Positions 40,788 through 50,450 of a stretch of DNA of 64,000 nucleotides are shown in pieces. The number at the start of each line of letters is the position of its first letter. Within the stretch, counting starts at the first letter, position 1. Location: positions 1-64,000 of the forward strand of contig JAFAFC010000016.1 in assembly GCA_023423715.1 (NCBI GenBank), read 5' to 3'. A program made the translations under genes and the position numbers. The notes under the pieces were generated by a model that saw only the letters and a list, made by a program, of their open reading frames with translations, searched no databases and had not been told where the DNA came from. The stretch comes from Bacteroidota bacterium (lineage in GTDB: Bacteria > Bacteroidota > Bacteroidia > Flavobacteriales > Weeksellaceae).

Positions 40788-42542
40788 TTAATACAATCTT
40801 TTTACGTGACCTTTCACTTGCAGCTGGTGACTAATTCCATTTTCAATATAGGAACCAGATAGAGAAAAATCGATAAACTCACCCACGTTTCCGAATTTAG
40901 TGATAATGAGTGTAAGGTTGCTTGTATCTATACTGTTATTTGAATTTCCCAGTAATACATGAAAACCATTTGTATAAGTTCCTTCTTTCAATATGCTACT
41001 CCTAGAACTAATAGAAAATATTAAATTATTGTTATCCCAAGCGCTAATACCCAAATAATCATAATCCACTCCAGCACTTAAGCCTGTTATAATTACCTGT
41101 TCTGGAGCATTGTCAATCTTTAATTTTATAAACTGGGCAATATTTGCACACGCTTGTATTTCTCCTATATCAATTTTCGTATTTTTATTTATACTAATAG
41201 TGGTAGAATTAGATTGAAGTTTATTTTTGTCTATAACTTCTATGGTAGCGTTAGAATCTCCACAGGCAAGAGTCGTTAGACTGAAATGTCCATTTTCAAT
41301 TTGTACAAACTGATTTGAAAAATTACTAGGAATTCCGAAATTTATCTTCGCTAATCCATTGGAAACTAATTGACTTTCACAATCTTTAACAATACCAGTA
41401 ATGGTTACCATTCTTGCTGTTTTGTTATCAAAAACTAAGGTGACATCGCGATCCATATTTTTGTCTGAAGGCTCTAAAGTTTTAGTGACAACAGTGTTTC
41501 CACACTGATCAGAAATTTTTAAAGTTATTAAGTCATTTGCTGATACGATCATGGATATAACACCATCTTCATTTGTTCGCTTTCCATACATAATTGATTG
41601 CGTTTTACTATGTATATCAATCATTGTATTTTCTAAACGTATTCCGTCTTGATCTTTTAATGATATCTTTAGATTAACGGGGATATAAGGCAAACAACAA
41701 CTCCAATTTGAAAAATGACTTACTTTCCCTACATAGAAATTTCCAACTTTTATTGCTATTCCTTCTTCTCGCCAAATACCTAGAGTTTCATCAAATGTCC
41801 ACATCGGGATTTCATTTGGACTATCACTAATTTGAGTGGGATCAATAGGAATTTTTATTTCGGCTTGATGTTGGTTCTCGATTTGTAGTTTCTGTCCATT
41901 GTCATCCGTTAGTTGTACATGAATCATTCCAAAAGACTGAAGAAATTTTGCTGTTCCATCTTTTGAACTTCCTAGTAAAGAACCAGGCATTTTTTCGTAA
42001 AAATAGGGGGCTGATGACTGTAGATTAGTAATTCCTACATGGACATTTCCAGTATACTTTTTGCCATTTTCAGCTTTGAAGTTTCCATCAAATTTAATCT
42101 CAGTTCCATCAGATAATTTAACCGTTTGCTCTTTTCCCGTTTCAATTTTGGAAGTTGTTGCTTCTGGAAGAATCATGATTTGCACATGATTTGTTTTTTC
42201 AATAGGAATTAAAATTTTTGAAGCGAAAATATAACCTATTTTGGAGGCTTTAACAAGAGCGAAATTTGCTTTTACTTTTGCATTGTTAACCACAAAAAAA
42301 CCGTTCTTATCTGTGGATGTAATACTTCCACCAATATCAATAGTTACGTTTTCAATGGGATCACCTTTTGAGTCTAATACAATCCCTTGAAAATTTCGTT
42401 GGATGGATGCACCAAAATCGTATTTAAATAATTTGCTTCCACTTGGTGTCAATACCTGATCATCAAAGTTGAGAAACTCATTCTTGCAGCCAACAAAAAG
42501 AAAAAGGATGCAAAAGTAGAATAGTGGATAGAGTTTTTTCAT
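40788..42542 (-). CDS. Lipoprotein with carboxypeptidase-regulatory-like domain
   Basis: This 584-residue protein has a lipobox at about C19 (CILFLFVGCKN). Residues about 50-125 resemble a carboxypeptidase D regulatory-like beta sandwich (FQGIVLDSKGDPIENVTIDIGG...KNGFFVV). Further repeats of the same Ig-like flavour follow (ILKISLKDQDGIRLENTMIDIH, ITGIVKDCESQLVSNGLAKI). No catalytic motif is visible. It is likely an outer-membrane-anchored surface or structural protein of unknown function. Confidence 0.7.
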   Translation of the reverse strand: MKKLYPLFYFCILFLFVGCKNEFLNFDDQVLTPSGSKLFKYDFGASIQRNFQGIVLDSKGDPIENVTIDIGGSITSTDKNGFFVVNNAKVKANFALVKASKIGYIFASKILIPIEKTNHVQIMILPEATTSKIETGKEQTVKLSDGTEIKFDGNFKAENGKKYTGNVHVGITNLQSSAPYFYEKMPGSLLGSSKDGTAKFLQSFGMIHVQLTDDNGQKLQIENQHQAEIKIPIDPTQISDSPNEIPMWTFDETLGIWREEGIAIKVGNFYVGKVSHFSNWSCCLPYIPVNLKISLKDQDGIRLENTMIDIHSKTQSIMYGKRTNEDGVISMIVSANDLITLKISDQCGNTVVTKTLEPSDKNMDRDVTLVFDNKTARMVTITGIVKDCESQLVSNGLAKINFGIPSNFSNQFVQIENGHFSLTTLACGDSNATIEVIDKNKLQSNSTTISINKNTKIDIGEIQACANIAQFIKLKIDNAPEQVIITGLSAGVDYDYLGISAWDNNNLIFSISSRSSILKEGTYTNGFHVLLGNSNNSIDTSNLTLIITKFGNVGEFIDFSLSGSYIENGISHQLQVKGHVKRLY

Positions 42543-42566
42543 AAATTCATTTTGCTAGTAGAAAAA

Positions 42567-42574
42567 CAAATTTA
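42567..42574 (-). promoter_or_regulatory. -7 promoter element for the 584-residue lipoprotein
   Basis: TAAATTTG on the - strand lies 24 bases before the ATG at 42542. Confidence 0.5.
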
Positions 42575-42609
42575 TAGTATTTTCGGCTTTTATCGTAAAA
42601 TATTTTACC

Positions 42610-43896
42610 CTACAAAATCTCCGCTAATTTCTTTGTTAAGTTTCTTCTAGAATATTGATCAATAGAAGAATTTTTAGAAGTTTCGGATTTTGATTTCCAT
42701 TGATTGTAGTGTTGAAGTAAATAGGTTTTAACTTCCTTTTTTTCAGCATAAGAAAAATGAGTTCCAGCTTTGGTTTCGTTTAGAATTTTGGCAACATCAG
42801 CATCTTTTGGCCCAAAAGAAAGAATAGGATTTCCAGTCGCTAAATATTCAAACAACTTCCCCGGAATAATCCCTTTGGAAGCACTTTCTGGGAAATTTGT
42901 AATCAATAAGAGGTTGGCTTCTTGCATCATTTGTACCGATTCTTGATGCGAAAGATATCCTAAATTAATAATTGAATCTGATAATTGAAGTTCGTCTAAT
43001 TGATTGAGAATTTTCTCATCCACACGGCCTGCAAAAGTAATTTTAAAGTCTTTTGCAAAATCAGAATTTTCTTTTCGAAGTTCATGGATTGCTTCCCAAA
43101 GTATTTCTGGATTTCGCAACTGCTCTAAAACTCCAATATAACTCAACGAAAAATAATCTGAATCTGATTTTACGATTTCTGCGTTTGGATTTTGGTCGAA
43201 TCCATTCGTGATACAAAAAGCATTAGCACCGTTTTTCTTAAAATTTTCTGCGTCGGAAAAGCTGGTTGCCAAAGTGATATCCGCATTTTGAAAAACTTTT
43301 TTTTCTAATCTTCGATGTTTCGCATCCGAACTTTTGGTGAGTTTCAAATGTTTGTAATACGAGATTTCCGTCCACGGATCGCGAAAATCAGCAATCCATT
43401 TCAGATTGGGGAGTTCTTTTTTTAAACCTAAACCAATCAAATGCATGGAGTGAGGCGGGCCGGTTGTTACCAACGTATCAATTTGATTTTCTTGAAGATA
43501 TTTTTTCAAAAACGAAATCGAAGGTTTTACCCAAAATACACGAGCATCGGGAATGAAAAAATTTCCTCGTACCCAAATGGATAATTTCGATTTCCAACTT
43601 TGATTTTCGCCAACATCGAATTGTCCTCCCTTGAATTTTTTATTAGATTTATTGAGCTTTTCAGCCAATTGATAGGGTTCCCAAATCTTGGTTTTCACCA
43701 TTTTAATTCCATTGGGAACTTCTTGCAAAAGAGATTCGTCTACCAAGGGATAACTTGGATTTTCTGGAGTATAAATAATCGGTTCCCAACCAAATTCAGG
43801 AAGATACTTCGCGAATTTCAACCAACGCTGAACGCCTGGACCGCCTGCGGGTGGCCAATAGTAGGTAACAATGAGAACTTTTTTGTTTTCCGCCAT
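42610..43896 (-). CDS. Glycosyltransferase family 4-like protein
   Basis: This 428-residue protein has a GT-B fold. The N-terminal glycine-rich acceptor motif is YYWPPAGGPGVQRWLKFAKYL, WIADFRDPW lies near 170, and the C-terminal donor-binding half contains GRVDEKIL and GIIPGKLFEYLATGNPILSFG with the E(x7)E-like signature. It transfers a sugar from a nucleotide donor to an envelope acceptor, which is not identifiable. Its start overlaps the stop of the YfhO-type gene by one base (TAATG), so the two are coupled. Confidence 0.85.
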   Translation of the reverse strand: MAENKKVLIVTYYWPPAGGPGVQRWLKFAKYLPEFGWEPIIYTPENPSYPLVDESLLQEVPNGIKMVKTKIWEPYQLAEKLNKSNKKFKGGQFDVGENQSWKSKLSIWVRGNFFIPDARVFWVKPSISFLKKYLQENQIDTLVTTGPPHSMHLIGLGLKKELPNLKWIADFRDPWTEISYYKHLKLTKSSDAKHRRLEKKVFQNADITLATSFSDAENFKKNGANAFCITNGFDQNPNAEIVKSDSDYFSLSYIGVLEQLRNPEILWEAIHELRKENSDFAKDFKITFAGRVDEKILNQLDELQLSDSIINLGYLSHQESVQMMQEANLLLITNFPESASKGIIPGKLFEYLATGNPILSFGPKDADVAKILNETKAGTHFSYAEKKEVKTYLLQHYNQWKSKSETSKNSSIDQYSRRNLTKKLAEIL

Positions 43897-46493
43897 TACG
43901 AAACTGCTATTTCTACATTTTCATCGTTTTTCTTACTACGATAAAGAAGGTATAAACCTCCAGCAGAAAGAATTATAAATAAACCAAAAGCTAGCATGGA
44001 AACGGTTTTACCAGTCGTTAAAACTTGAGGTTCAAATACCATTTTCAATTGGTGATTTCCTGCAGGAACATGCACTGCTCTTAATAAATAATTTGCTTTG
44101 ATATACGGAACTTCTTTTCCATCCAAAAACATTTTCCAACCCAGAGGATAGTAGATTTCAGAAAAAACAGCCAATTGAGGCGTTTTACTTTGAGTTTTTA
44201 ATTCCAATTCATCAGCGGCGTACTTCGTTAATGTAATTTGCGCTGTAGAATCGGCTGCTAAGTTTTTTCCGTTGAAATAAGCTTTATCAGCTGCGTTTAC
44301 AATAGCTGTAAGCTTCGTAATCGTTTTACCCAAAAGGTCAATTTCTTCGTTTGGTGTATTGACAAATTTAACATCCGATACAAACCAAGCATTTCCATTG
44401 GAAAGCGGATTGATTTGAACTTGCGGCTGCTCTTGAGAACCTCCAACGATGTATTTGGTGTTCAACATATTCAGGATTTCCGGAATTTGTTGTTGTCTTG
44501 TCGTGTCCGAGGAATAGAAATATTCATTAATCAAATCGTCGTATCGTCTCAATTTTACAGCGCTATAACCACCAATTGATGATTTGAAATACGATGTATT
44601 GGTTTCATTAAAAATTCCCAATGTTTGGTTGAAAATTCGATAATGTGACTTGTCGTGATTAGCAATATCGTCCAACGTTTTGTTTACCGGAACGGCTCTC
44701 AAAACACTTTGAAGATTCGGATTGGAGCCTGCTTTTTCAACCAATAAATCGGAACTTTCGGTTTGGAAAGGCTCTTCAGCAAAAATTTGATCAACGAAAT
44801 TGTCATTATTTAAGTATCGCTTGTTAACACTCCACAAATCGAAAAAGCTGATTAAACCAATAACGAGTAAGGCGACATTGGTATTTAATTTTTTAATCAA
44901 TGCGAAATATAAAGCTGCAGCTACAATTCCGACATATAAAAGAGCTTTAATAGCATCTTCGCGGAACATTTGATACCGTTCGTCCACTAAATAATCTAGT
45001 AGAAACGGAGGGAGATAGGTTCTTTCATTGCTCGTTGAAAAGCCTAAAATTGATTTTCCGAAAACTAATAAAAGCAACGTGATTCCTAAAACGACTCCGC
45101 TTACGATGAAAAGCGTTTTCTTTTTGTATTCGAAAGTTAAAACGTTCGCTTCTTGCGTTTCTGTTTCTGAATTGGAATTGAAGAATCGGTACAATCCAAC
45201 AATCGCAATTAATGGGAATAGTAATTCAACCACCACCAAAATAGAAGACGGCGCACGGAACTTGTTGTACATCGGAACAAAATCGATAAACAAATCAGAA
45301 AGCCAAAGCATATTGCTTCCCCAAGCGAGTCCAATCGTAAGTATCGTTGCTCCTAAAATCCAATATCGATATTTTTTCCAAGCGAAAAAGAATCCTAAAA
45401 TCGCTAAGAAAACAACGATAGCACCTTGATAAGCTGGTCCAGAAGTTCCCGGTTGGTCGCCCCAATAGGTTAAACTTCCTGAAAGTCCTTGTGAGATTCT
45501 TGGCAACAAACGATTGTATTCTTCTTCAGAACTTACATTTTCCATGATTTTGGATTGTAAACCTTCGGAAATTTTTTCGGAGCCAACTTCTTGACTTCCG
45601 CCACCCATTAATCTTGGAATGAAAAGGTTCAGCGTTTCCACTTTTCCGTAACTCCAATTTAGGATGCTTTGTTTGTCCATTCCTGTTTTGTCGTCGGAAT
45701 GTTTGTCGGTATTTAAAATCTGTTTTCCACGAACGGTTTCTTTAACGTATTCGGCATTGGCCATAATTCGTTGTGAATTCATCGCCACACCAAGAATACA
45801 AGCCACACCCACGATTGCTGTTGATGTTAAAAAATGTTTCCACGTCGTTTTCTTTTGAAATGCTCGAATGAGTTCTGAAAGGAATAAAAATCCTAACCCA
45901 AGAAACAAATAATACGTCATTTGAGGATGACTCGCAGTGATTTGCAAGCCCATAAATAATGTCGTGATAATGAATCCCCAAATGTATTTTTTACGAATAT
46001 AAACCAATAAAATTCCCGCCAAAAGTGGTGCGAAATAGGCTATAGTATGTAATTTTCCGTTGTGACCTGCTGCAATTAGAATATAGAAATACGTAGACAA
46101 TCCAAAGAATGTTGCTCCTAAAAGAGCGTATTTCCAATTGCGAACGGCAACCATTCCTAAAAAGAAAAATCCTGAAAAGAGTAGGACGAGATAGTTAACT
46201 GGTTTTGGAAAATAGATAATTGCTTTATCAATTTGCTTAATTAAGTCTCCACGAAACTGAGAACCCATTTGATACGTCGGCATTCCGCTGAACATAGAAT
46301 CACTCCAATACGTTTCTTTTCCGTTTTGAGCGCGATAATCTAAAAGCTCTTTGGCTCCACCTTTATATTGAATAATATCGTGCTGAAACAATTGTTTCCC
46401 GCTAATAACCGGACTTGCATACGTGTAAGCAATGATAATAAAGAAAATAAGACTCCCAATAATAAAAAGTAAATTCTTTTTGTTTTTAAGCAT
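43896..46493 (-). CDS. YfhO-family multispanning membrane protein
   Basis: This protein of about 865 residues has roughly 12 or more hydrophobic helices and the YfhO pattern SGKQLFQHDIIQYKGGAKELLDY...WSDSMFSGMPTYQMGSQF at the start. A C-terminal soluble beta domain (LAVFSEIYYPLGWKMFLDGKEV) precedes the last helix. The family resembles GT-C glycosyltransferases and in other bacteria decorates teichoic acids. The acceptor here is unknown. The frame runs back to a TTG at 46523, but the ATG at 46493 (MLKNKKNLLFIIG) is preferred. Confidence 0.85.
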   Translation of the reverse strand: MLKNKKNLLFIIGSLIFFIIIAYTYASPVISGKQLFQHDIIQYKGGAKELLDYRAQNGKETYWSDSMFSGMPTYQMGSQFRGDLIKQIDKAIIYFPKPVNYLVLLFSGFFFLGMVAVRNWKYALLGATFFGLSTYFYILIAAGHNGKLHTIAYFAPLLAGILLVYIRKKYIWGFIITTLFMGLQITASHPQMTYYLFLGLGFLFLSELIRAFQKKTTWKHFLTSTAIVGVACILGVAMNSQRIMANAEYVKETVRGKQILNTDKHSDDKTGMDKQSILNWSYGKVETLNLFIPRLMGGGSQEVGSEKISEGLQSKIMENVSSEEEYNRLLPRISQGLSGSLTYWGDQPGTSGPAYQGAIVVFLAILGFFFAWKKYRYWILGATILTIGLAWGSNMLWLSDLFIDFVPMYNKFRAPSSILVVVELLFPLIAIVGLYRFFNSNSETETQEANVLTFEYKKKTLFIVSGVVLGITLLLLVFGKSILGFSTSNERTYLPPFLLDYLVDERYQMFREDAIKALLYVGIVAAALYFALIKKLNTNVALLVIGLISFFDLWSVNKRYLNNDNFVDQIFAEEPFQTESSDLLVEKAGSNPNLQSVLRAVPVNKTLDDIANHDKSHYRIFNQTLGIFNETNTSYFKSSIGGYSAVKLRRYDDLINEYFYSSDTTRQQQIPEILNMLNTKYIVGGSQEQPQVQINPLSNGNAWFVSDVKFVNTPNEEIDLLGKTITKLTAIVNAADKAYFNGKNLAADSTAQITLTKYAADELELKTQSKTPQLAVFSEIYYPLGWKMFLDGKEVPYIKANYLLRAVHVPAGNHQLKMVFEPQVLTTGKTVSMLAFGLFIILSAGGLYLLYRSKKNDENVEIAVS

Positions 46494-46509
46494 AATAAGC
46501 GTGTTAAAA

Positions 46510-46545
46510 AAAAATCCTTCCAAAAATACTATTTTGAAAGGATTT
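46510..46545 (-). terminator. Intrinsic terminator with an embedded promoter element
   Basis: On the - strand AAATCCTTTC pairs with GGAAGGATTT and runs into T, closing the upstream gene pair. The loop holds TATTTTTG (46521-46528), which is also the best -7 element for the yfhO-like gene downstream. Confidence 0.75.
46521..46528 (-). promoter_or_regulatory. -7 promoter element for yfhO-like gene
   Basis: TATTTTTG on the - strand lies inside the terminator loop, 27 bases before the ATG at 46493. Confidence 0.4.
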
Positions 46546-46552
46546 ATAAGAA

Positions 46553-46771
46553 TTATTTCGTTTGTTTTTCCTCTTTTACTTCTTCATAATCGACCGTTTC
46601 GGCATCCCATTTCAGATTTTTATCGATATTTTTTTTCGATTCTGCTGGTTTTTGCTGCTGCGGATTCTGTTTTGGAAACTTATAAAAACTCGAAAAGAAA
46701 AGCCTTTTCATAATGTTCCAAACAAAGAAAATGATGATAGTTGCGAGTATTAATTCTAAAACGAATTTCAT
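46553..46771 (-). CDS. Small membrane protein, DUF4834-like
   Basis: This 72-residue protein has one N-terminal helix (VLELILATIIIFFVWNIMKRLFF) followed by a charged Gln/Lys/Glu-rich cytoplasmic tail. This matches small flavobacterial DUF4834 proteins in shape; the family call is tentative and the function unknown. It follows the DUF6263-like gene after 13 bases and is followed by a terminator. Confidence 0.6.
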   Translation of the reverse strand: MKFVLELILATIIIFFVWNIMKRLFFSSFYKFPKQNPQQQKPAESKKNIDKNLKWDAETVDYEEVKEEKQTK

Positions 46772-46784
46772 AATGATTTGTTAC

Positions 46785-47825
46785 TTATTTTGTTGCCACA
46801 ACAGGGTTTACAATGATGTTAGACGTGGTCTCCGAAGACATGCTTTGAGATTGTTTTCCGTCGGTCATTGCTTCCGTTTGTGTTGTTTTTACCGTAATGT
46901 TTTGGTTGTTAATCCAACCGGAATTTTGGTCGTACTTAATCGTTCCATTTTGGTTCAAAACCGATGACATACTGTGTGTAACACCGTTTTGTGTTTGCTT
47001 ATCTGCTTGTTTTGGAATTCCACCTTGAACTGAAATTTCAACAATTCCATTTTCTACGCTTTTTAGAGTGTAGTTGGATGTTAATTTAATTTTACCATCG
47101 GCACTTGCATTTTCAGAATGCGACCACTTTTCACCAATTTTAGCTCCTTTTTCAGGTAAAACCATAATGTTTTTACTGAATTGATCTTTCAAAACTTGCT
47201 CGTTGAAGCCTTTCTTAGTTTCAGCTAGCAATTCGGTTTTCATCTTCGCATCTTTGGTTAGTTGACCTAACGCCGTGTTTACTTTCGCATAAATAGGATC
47301 GAAACCTGTAATTGAAATAATTTTTCCAGCTTTGGACATTTTCATTTTCAAAGTATTACCCGTAAGCGCTTTGTCCATCGTCCATTTATTCTTCAAGCCT
47401 TCATCTTTAGGTGCTGCAGTTCGTGTATCAACACTTACAGATTTTCCACCGCCTGATTGCGTTGCTTTTTTACCGATGAAATTAATTGTAATGTCGTAAA
47501 CATCATTGGTGATTCCATCAACCGTAAAAGTTACTTCATCCGTACTTTCGCTCGTTACACTTTGCGATTGGCCATTCGGAGCCGTAATTTTCGTAACATC
47601 TTTTTGGGAAGAGATAAAAGGATATGTTTTCCCTTTTTCTAAAAGGAAAGTTTGTTTGTAGATTCCTGCCGAATCCGTTATAGCAATAAGATCTTTTTCC
47701 TCAACGGGAACTTCAACTTGGACCGTTTTTCCAGTTTCGGGATCTACTTTGGTTACTGTTTTGGTTTCTTTTTTACAAGAAACAGCTAATGTTAAAAGAA
47801 TTGCGAAAACACTTAATTTTTTCAT
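46785..47825 (-). CDS. DUF6263-like lipoprotein
   Basis: This 346-residue protein has a lipobox at C17 (FAILLTLAVSCKKE), a Lys/Thr-rich spacer, then a beta-rich region. The stretch around KMKMSKAGKIISITGFDPIY and IMVLPEKGAKIGEKWSHS fits the DUF6263 family of Bacteroidota. No enzymatic motif is seen. It is presumably exposed in the periplasm and anchored to the outer membrane. Confidence 0.65.
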   Translation of the reverse strand: MKKLSVFAILLTLAVSCKKETKTVTKVDPETGKTVQVEVPVEEKDLIAITDSAGIYKQTFLLEKGKTYPFISSQKDVTKITAPNGQSQSVTSESTDEVTFTVDGITNDVYDITINFIGKKATQSGGGKSVSVDTRTAAPKDEGLKNKWTMDKALTGNTLKMKMSKAGKIISITGFDPIYAKVNTALGQLTKDAKMKTELLAETKKGFNEQVLKDQFSKNIMVLPEKGAKIGEKWSHSENASADGKIKLTSNYTLKSVENGIVEISVQGGIPKQADKQTQNGVTHSMSSVLNQNGTIKYDQNSGWINNQNITVKTTQTEAMTDGKQSQSMSSETTSNIIVNPVVATK

Positions 47826-47882
47826 TCAATTGGTTTAGTGCCTTTTAGGCGTTATACTTCGAGAAACAAAAATTCGTCTCTC

Positions 47883-48617
47883 TTAACATGATCTTTGGCG
47901 CACAACTTCGTAAAGAACGGCTCCACAAGCGACAGAAACGTTCAACGATTGCGTTTTTCCTACAATCGGAAGTTTAATTTTCTCATCGCTATGATGCATC
48001 ACTTCTTTCGAAATTCCGGTTTCTTCATTTCCCATCACGATTGCGCATGGTTCTTTAAAGTCCGTTTCATATATCAATTTTTGCGCCTTTTCTGTTGAAG
48101 CAAAAACGGAAATTCCCGATTGTTGCAGAAAATCAACGGAATGCGCCAGATTTTTTTCTTTACAAATTTTAATATTGTAAATCGCACCTGCCGAAGTTTT
48201 GATCGCATCCGAATTAATTGGAGCGGCTCCTTTGTCAGGAATAACAATCGCATCTACGCCAACACATTCAGCTGTTCTACAAATTGCACCGAAATTTCGC
48301 ACGTCCGTTAAACGGTCTAGAATTAAGATAAAAGGCGTTTTTCCTTCTTCAAAAAGTTGCGGAATGATATCTTCAATACTATAAAATGGAATATCCGAAA
48401 TAAATGCAACAATTCCTTGGTGATTTTTTCGGGTAAAACGGTTCAGTTTTTCGATAGGGACATAGTTTGCACGGATGTTGTGTTGGGCAAGTAGCTTTTT
48501 CAAATCCATAACAATAGGTCCTTGCAATCCGTTTTGGATAAATATTTTGTCTATTGTTTTTCCAGCTTCTATGGCTTCAATAACGGGCCTTAGGCCAAAA
48601 ATAAAATCATCTTTCAT
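47883..48617 (-). CDS. rlmB: 23S rRNA (guanosine-2'-O)-methyltransferase RlmB
   Basis: This 244-residue SpoU/TrmH-type SPOUT methyltransferase has an N-terminal substrate-binding domain (FIFGLRPVIEAIEAGKTIDKI) and knot motifs LDRLTDVRNFGAICRTAECVG, IVMGNEETGIS and LPIVGKTQSLNVSVACGAVLYE. It methylates G2251 (E. coli numbering) of 23S rRNA. The start ATG at 48617 is 23 bases after the DinB-like gene. Confidence 0.9.
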   Translation of the reverse strand: MKDDFIFGLRPVIEAIEAGKTIDKIFIQNGLQGPIVMDLKKLLAQHNIRANYVPIEKLNRFTRKNHQGIVAFISDIPFYSIEDIIPQLFEEGKTPFILILDRLTDVRNFGAICRTAECVGVDAIVIPDKGAAPINSDAIKTSAGAIYNIKICKEKNLAHSVDFLQQSGISVFASTEKAQKLIYETDFKEPCAIVMGNEETGISKEVMHHSDEKIKLPIVGKTQSLNVSVACGAVLYEVVRQRSC

Positions 48618-48640
48618 AAAATCTAAATTTCAAATCGGGA

Positions 48641-49111
48641 TTAAAATTTCTCTCCGATTATAGCTCTTTTTTGAGCCATGATATAGCCATAATGCAGGCT
48701 TTCGTGCATGTTGTTGAAAATAATAGCATCCTGAATATTCTTCAAATCCAAACCAAAACTCGTGGTGTACGGCGTGTAATCTGAAAAGAAATCAGAATCG
48801 TAATCTTTCATCAAAATTTTCGCGGTTTCGGTTAACAAAAAAGAAAGATCTTCTACTTCCGATGCCGAAACATTCAGGTTGGGCAAGGTTCCTTTTTTAT
48901 AATTTTCAACCCAATACGAATCAATTCGGAATGGATTTCCACTTAAATAATAATGCAATAATTGTTGGGTTGCTACGCAATGGGCGATGTTCCAATACAT
49001 ATTGTTATTAAATCCATCTGGAATCAGTAAAAGCTCATCCAAAGGGGTGTTTTGTAGCGATTGAAGAAGGTTTTTTCGTACTTCTCGATGCGCTAAGAAA
49101 TGATAATTCAT
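48641..49111 (-). CDS. DinB/DUF1572-like four-helix protein
   Basis: This protein of about 156 residues has a DinB-like four-helix bundle: an early NIAHCVATQQLLHYY and a later NNMHESLHYGYIMAQKR, whose histidines could bind a metal. Members of this superfamily are thiol-dependent or metal-dependent enzymes of mostly unknown role. The frame reaches a TTG at 49117; the ATG at 49111 is better placed behind the TAATTTTG at 49132-49139. Confidence 0.78.
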   Translation of the reverse strand: MNYHFLAHREVRKNLLQSLQNTPLDELLLIPDGFNNNMYWNIAHCVATQQLLHYYLSGNPFRIDSYWVENYKKGTLPNLNVSASEVEDLSFLLTETAKILMKDYDSDFFSDYTPYTTSFGLDLKNIQDAIIFNNMHESLHYGYIMAQKRAIIGEKF

Positions 49112-49131
49112 TTTCAACGGTTCTTAGGGTT

Positions 49132-49139
49132 CAAAATTA
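49132..49139 (-). promoter_or_regulatory. -7 promoter element for DinB-like gene and rlmB
   Basis: TAATTTTG on the - strand lies 20 bases before the ATG at 49111. Confidence 0.55.
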
Positions 49140-49419
49140 GACTTTTCCAACGAAAATTACAAAGATATACTGCGTCAAAATCACGATTTTAGGCTTGTTT
49201 TGTTAGAATTTGTTAAGGTCATTGCTTTTCTTTTGGGATTTCAAATCAAAAATTCTAAAATTTCTCAGGTTATTATCGGTATTTTAGGCTAGATTAATGT
49301 GATTTACTTTAAATTTGTATCCGTTTATTTTTAACAAACTTTAACTAATAATTGGCACTAATTGTGTTGACAAGTGCGTGTATTTATCGCATTTTTACAC
49401 CTTATTTTGAAAATAGATT
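49140..49419 (+). promoter_or_regulatory. Intergenic promoter region of the moxR-bat locus
   Basis: This divergent spacer holds a TAAATTTG element at 49310-49317, which would give a leader of about 95 bases before the moxR ATG. TTTTAGGCT occurs near 49192 and 49283; the second copy lies about 20 bases before that -7 element. I see no small ORF, tRNA or strong hairpin. Confidence 0.45.
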
Positions 49420-50424
49420 ATGGCAGAATTACACCAAGCTGAAGATATTAGACAGCTTACAGAAAAGGTAAAAGAACAAAACTATTTTTTCACCCTTCTA
49501 AAACAAGAAATCAATAAAGTCATTATTGGTCAAGAATATATGGTTGATCGACTTTTGATTGGTTTGTTGGGAAATGGACATATTTTGTTGGAAGGAGTTC
49601 CTGGACTCGCAAAAACGTTGGCTATTAAAACACTTGCTGATGCGGTTCATGGAGATTTTTCTAGAATTCAGTTTACGCCGGATCTATTGCCAGCTGACGT
49701 TATTGGAACGATGATGTACAGTGTGAAAGAAAATGATTTTAGCATTAAAAAAGGACCGATTTTTGCGAATTTCGTTCTTGCAGATGAGATTAACAGAGCA
49801 CCTTCTAAAGTTCAGTCGGCTTTGTTAGAAGCGATGCAAGAAAAGCAGGTAACGATTGGTGATGAAACAATGCCTTTGCCGAAACCGTTTTTGGTTCTTG
49901 CGACGCAAAACCCAATCGATCAGGAAGGAACGTATCTTTTGCCAGAAGCTCAAAGCGATCGTTTTATGCTGAAATGTAAAATCGATTATCCTGAATTTGA
50001 AGATGAACGCAAAGTAATGCGAATGGTTTCTACAGCGCATCAGCCAACTGTTAATGCCGTGATTTCGCTTCAAAATATTGTGGATGCTAAAGAATTGATC
50101 AACCAAATTTATTTGGACGAGAAAATTGAAAAATACATTTTGGATATGGTGTTTGCAACGCGTTATCCAGAAAAATACGGTCTATCCGAAATTAAAGATT
50201 ACATCAGTTTTGGTGCGTCACCAAGGGCTTCTATTAACTTAGCTGTTGCTTCAAGAGTATACGCGTTCTTGAAAAATAGGGCATTTGTGATTCCAGAAGA
50301 TGTGAAAGCAGTTGCTAAAGACGTTTTGCGTCACCGTATCGGATTAACATTCGAGGCGGAAGCAGAAGAAGTGACATCAGAATCTATTGTTGATCGTATT
50401 TTAGCACGAATTGAAGCGCCATAA
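49420..50424 (+). CDS. MoxR-family AAA ATPase
   Basis: In this 334-residue protein the Walker A is in ILLEGVPGLAKTLAIKTL (about 52-69), the Walker B in FVLADEINRAPSKVQSALLEAMQE, sensor 1 in LATQNPIDQEG, and the C-terminal lid in FGASPRASINLAVASRVYAF. MoxR ATPases act as chaperones that assemble or activate neighbouring VWA-domain proteins. It heads the Bat locus, followed by a DUF58 protein and two VWA proteins, the classic MoxR-VWA arrangement. Confidence 0.92.
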   Translation: MAELHQAEDIRQLTEKVKEQNYFFTLLKQEINKVIIGQEYMVDRLLIGLLGNGHILLEGVPGLAKTLAIKTLADAVHGDFSRIQFTPDLLPADVIGTMMYSVKENDFSIKKGPIFANFVLADEINRAPSKVQSALLEAMQEKQVTIGDETMPLPKPFLVLATQNPIDQEGTYLLPEAQSDRFMLKCKIDYPEFEDERKVMRMVSTAHQPTVNAVISLQNIVDAKELINQIYLDEKIEKYILDMVFATRYPEKYGLSEIKDYISFGASPRASINLAVASRVYAFLKNRAFVIPEDVKAVAKDVLRHRIGLTFEAEAEEVTSESIVDRILARIEAP

Positions 50425-50450
50425 ACTATCTAGAAAAGACTACGATTAGG

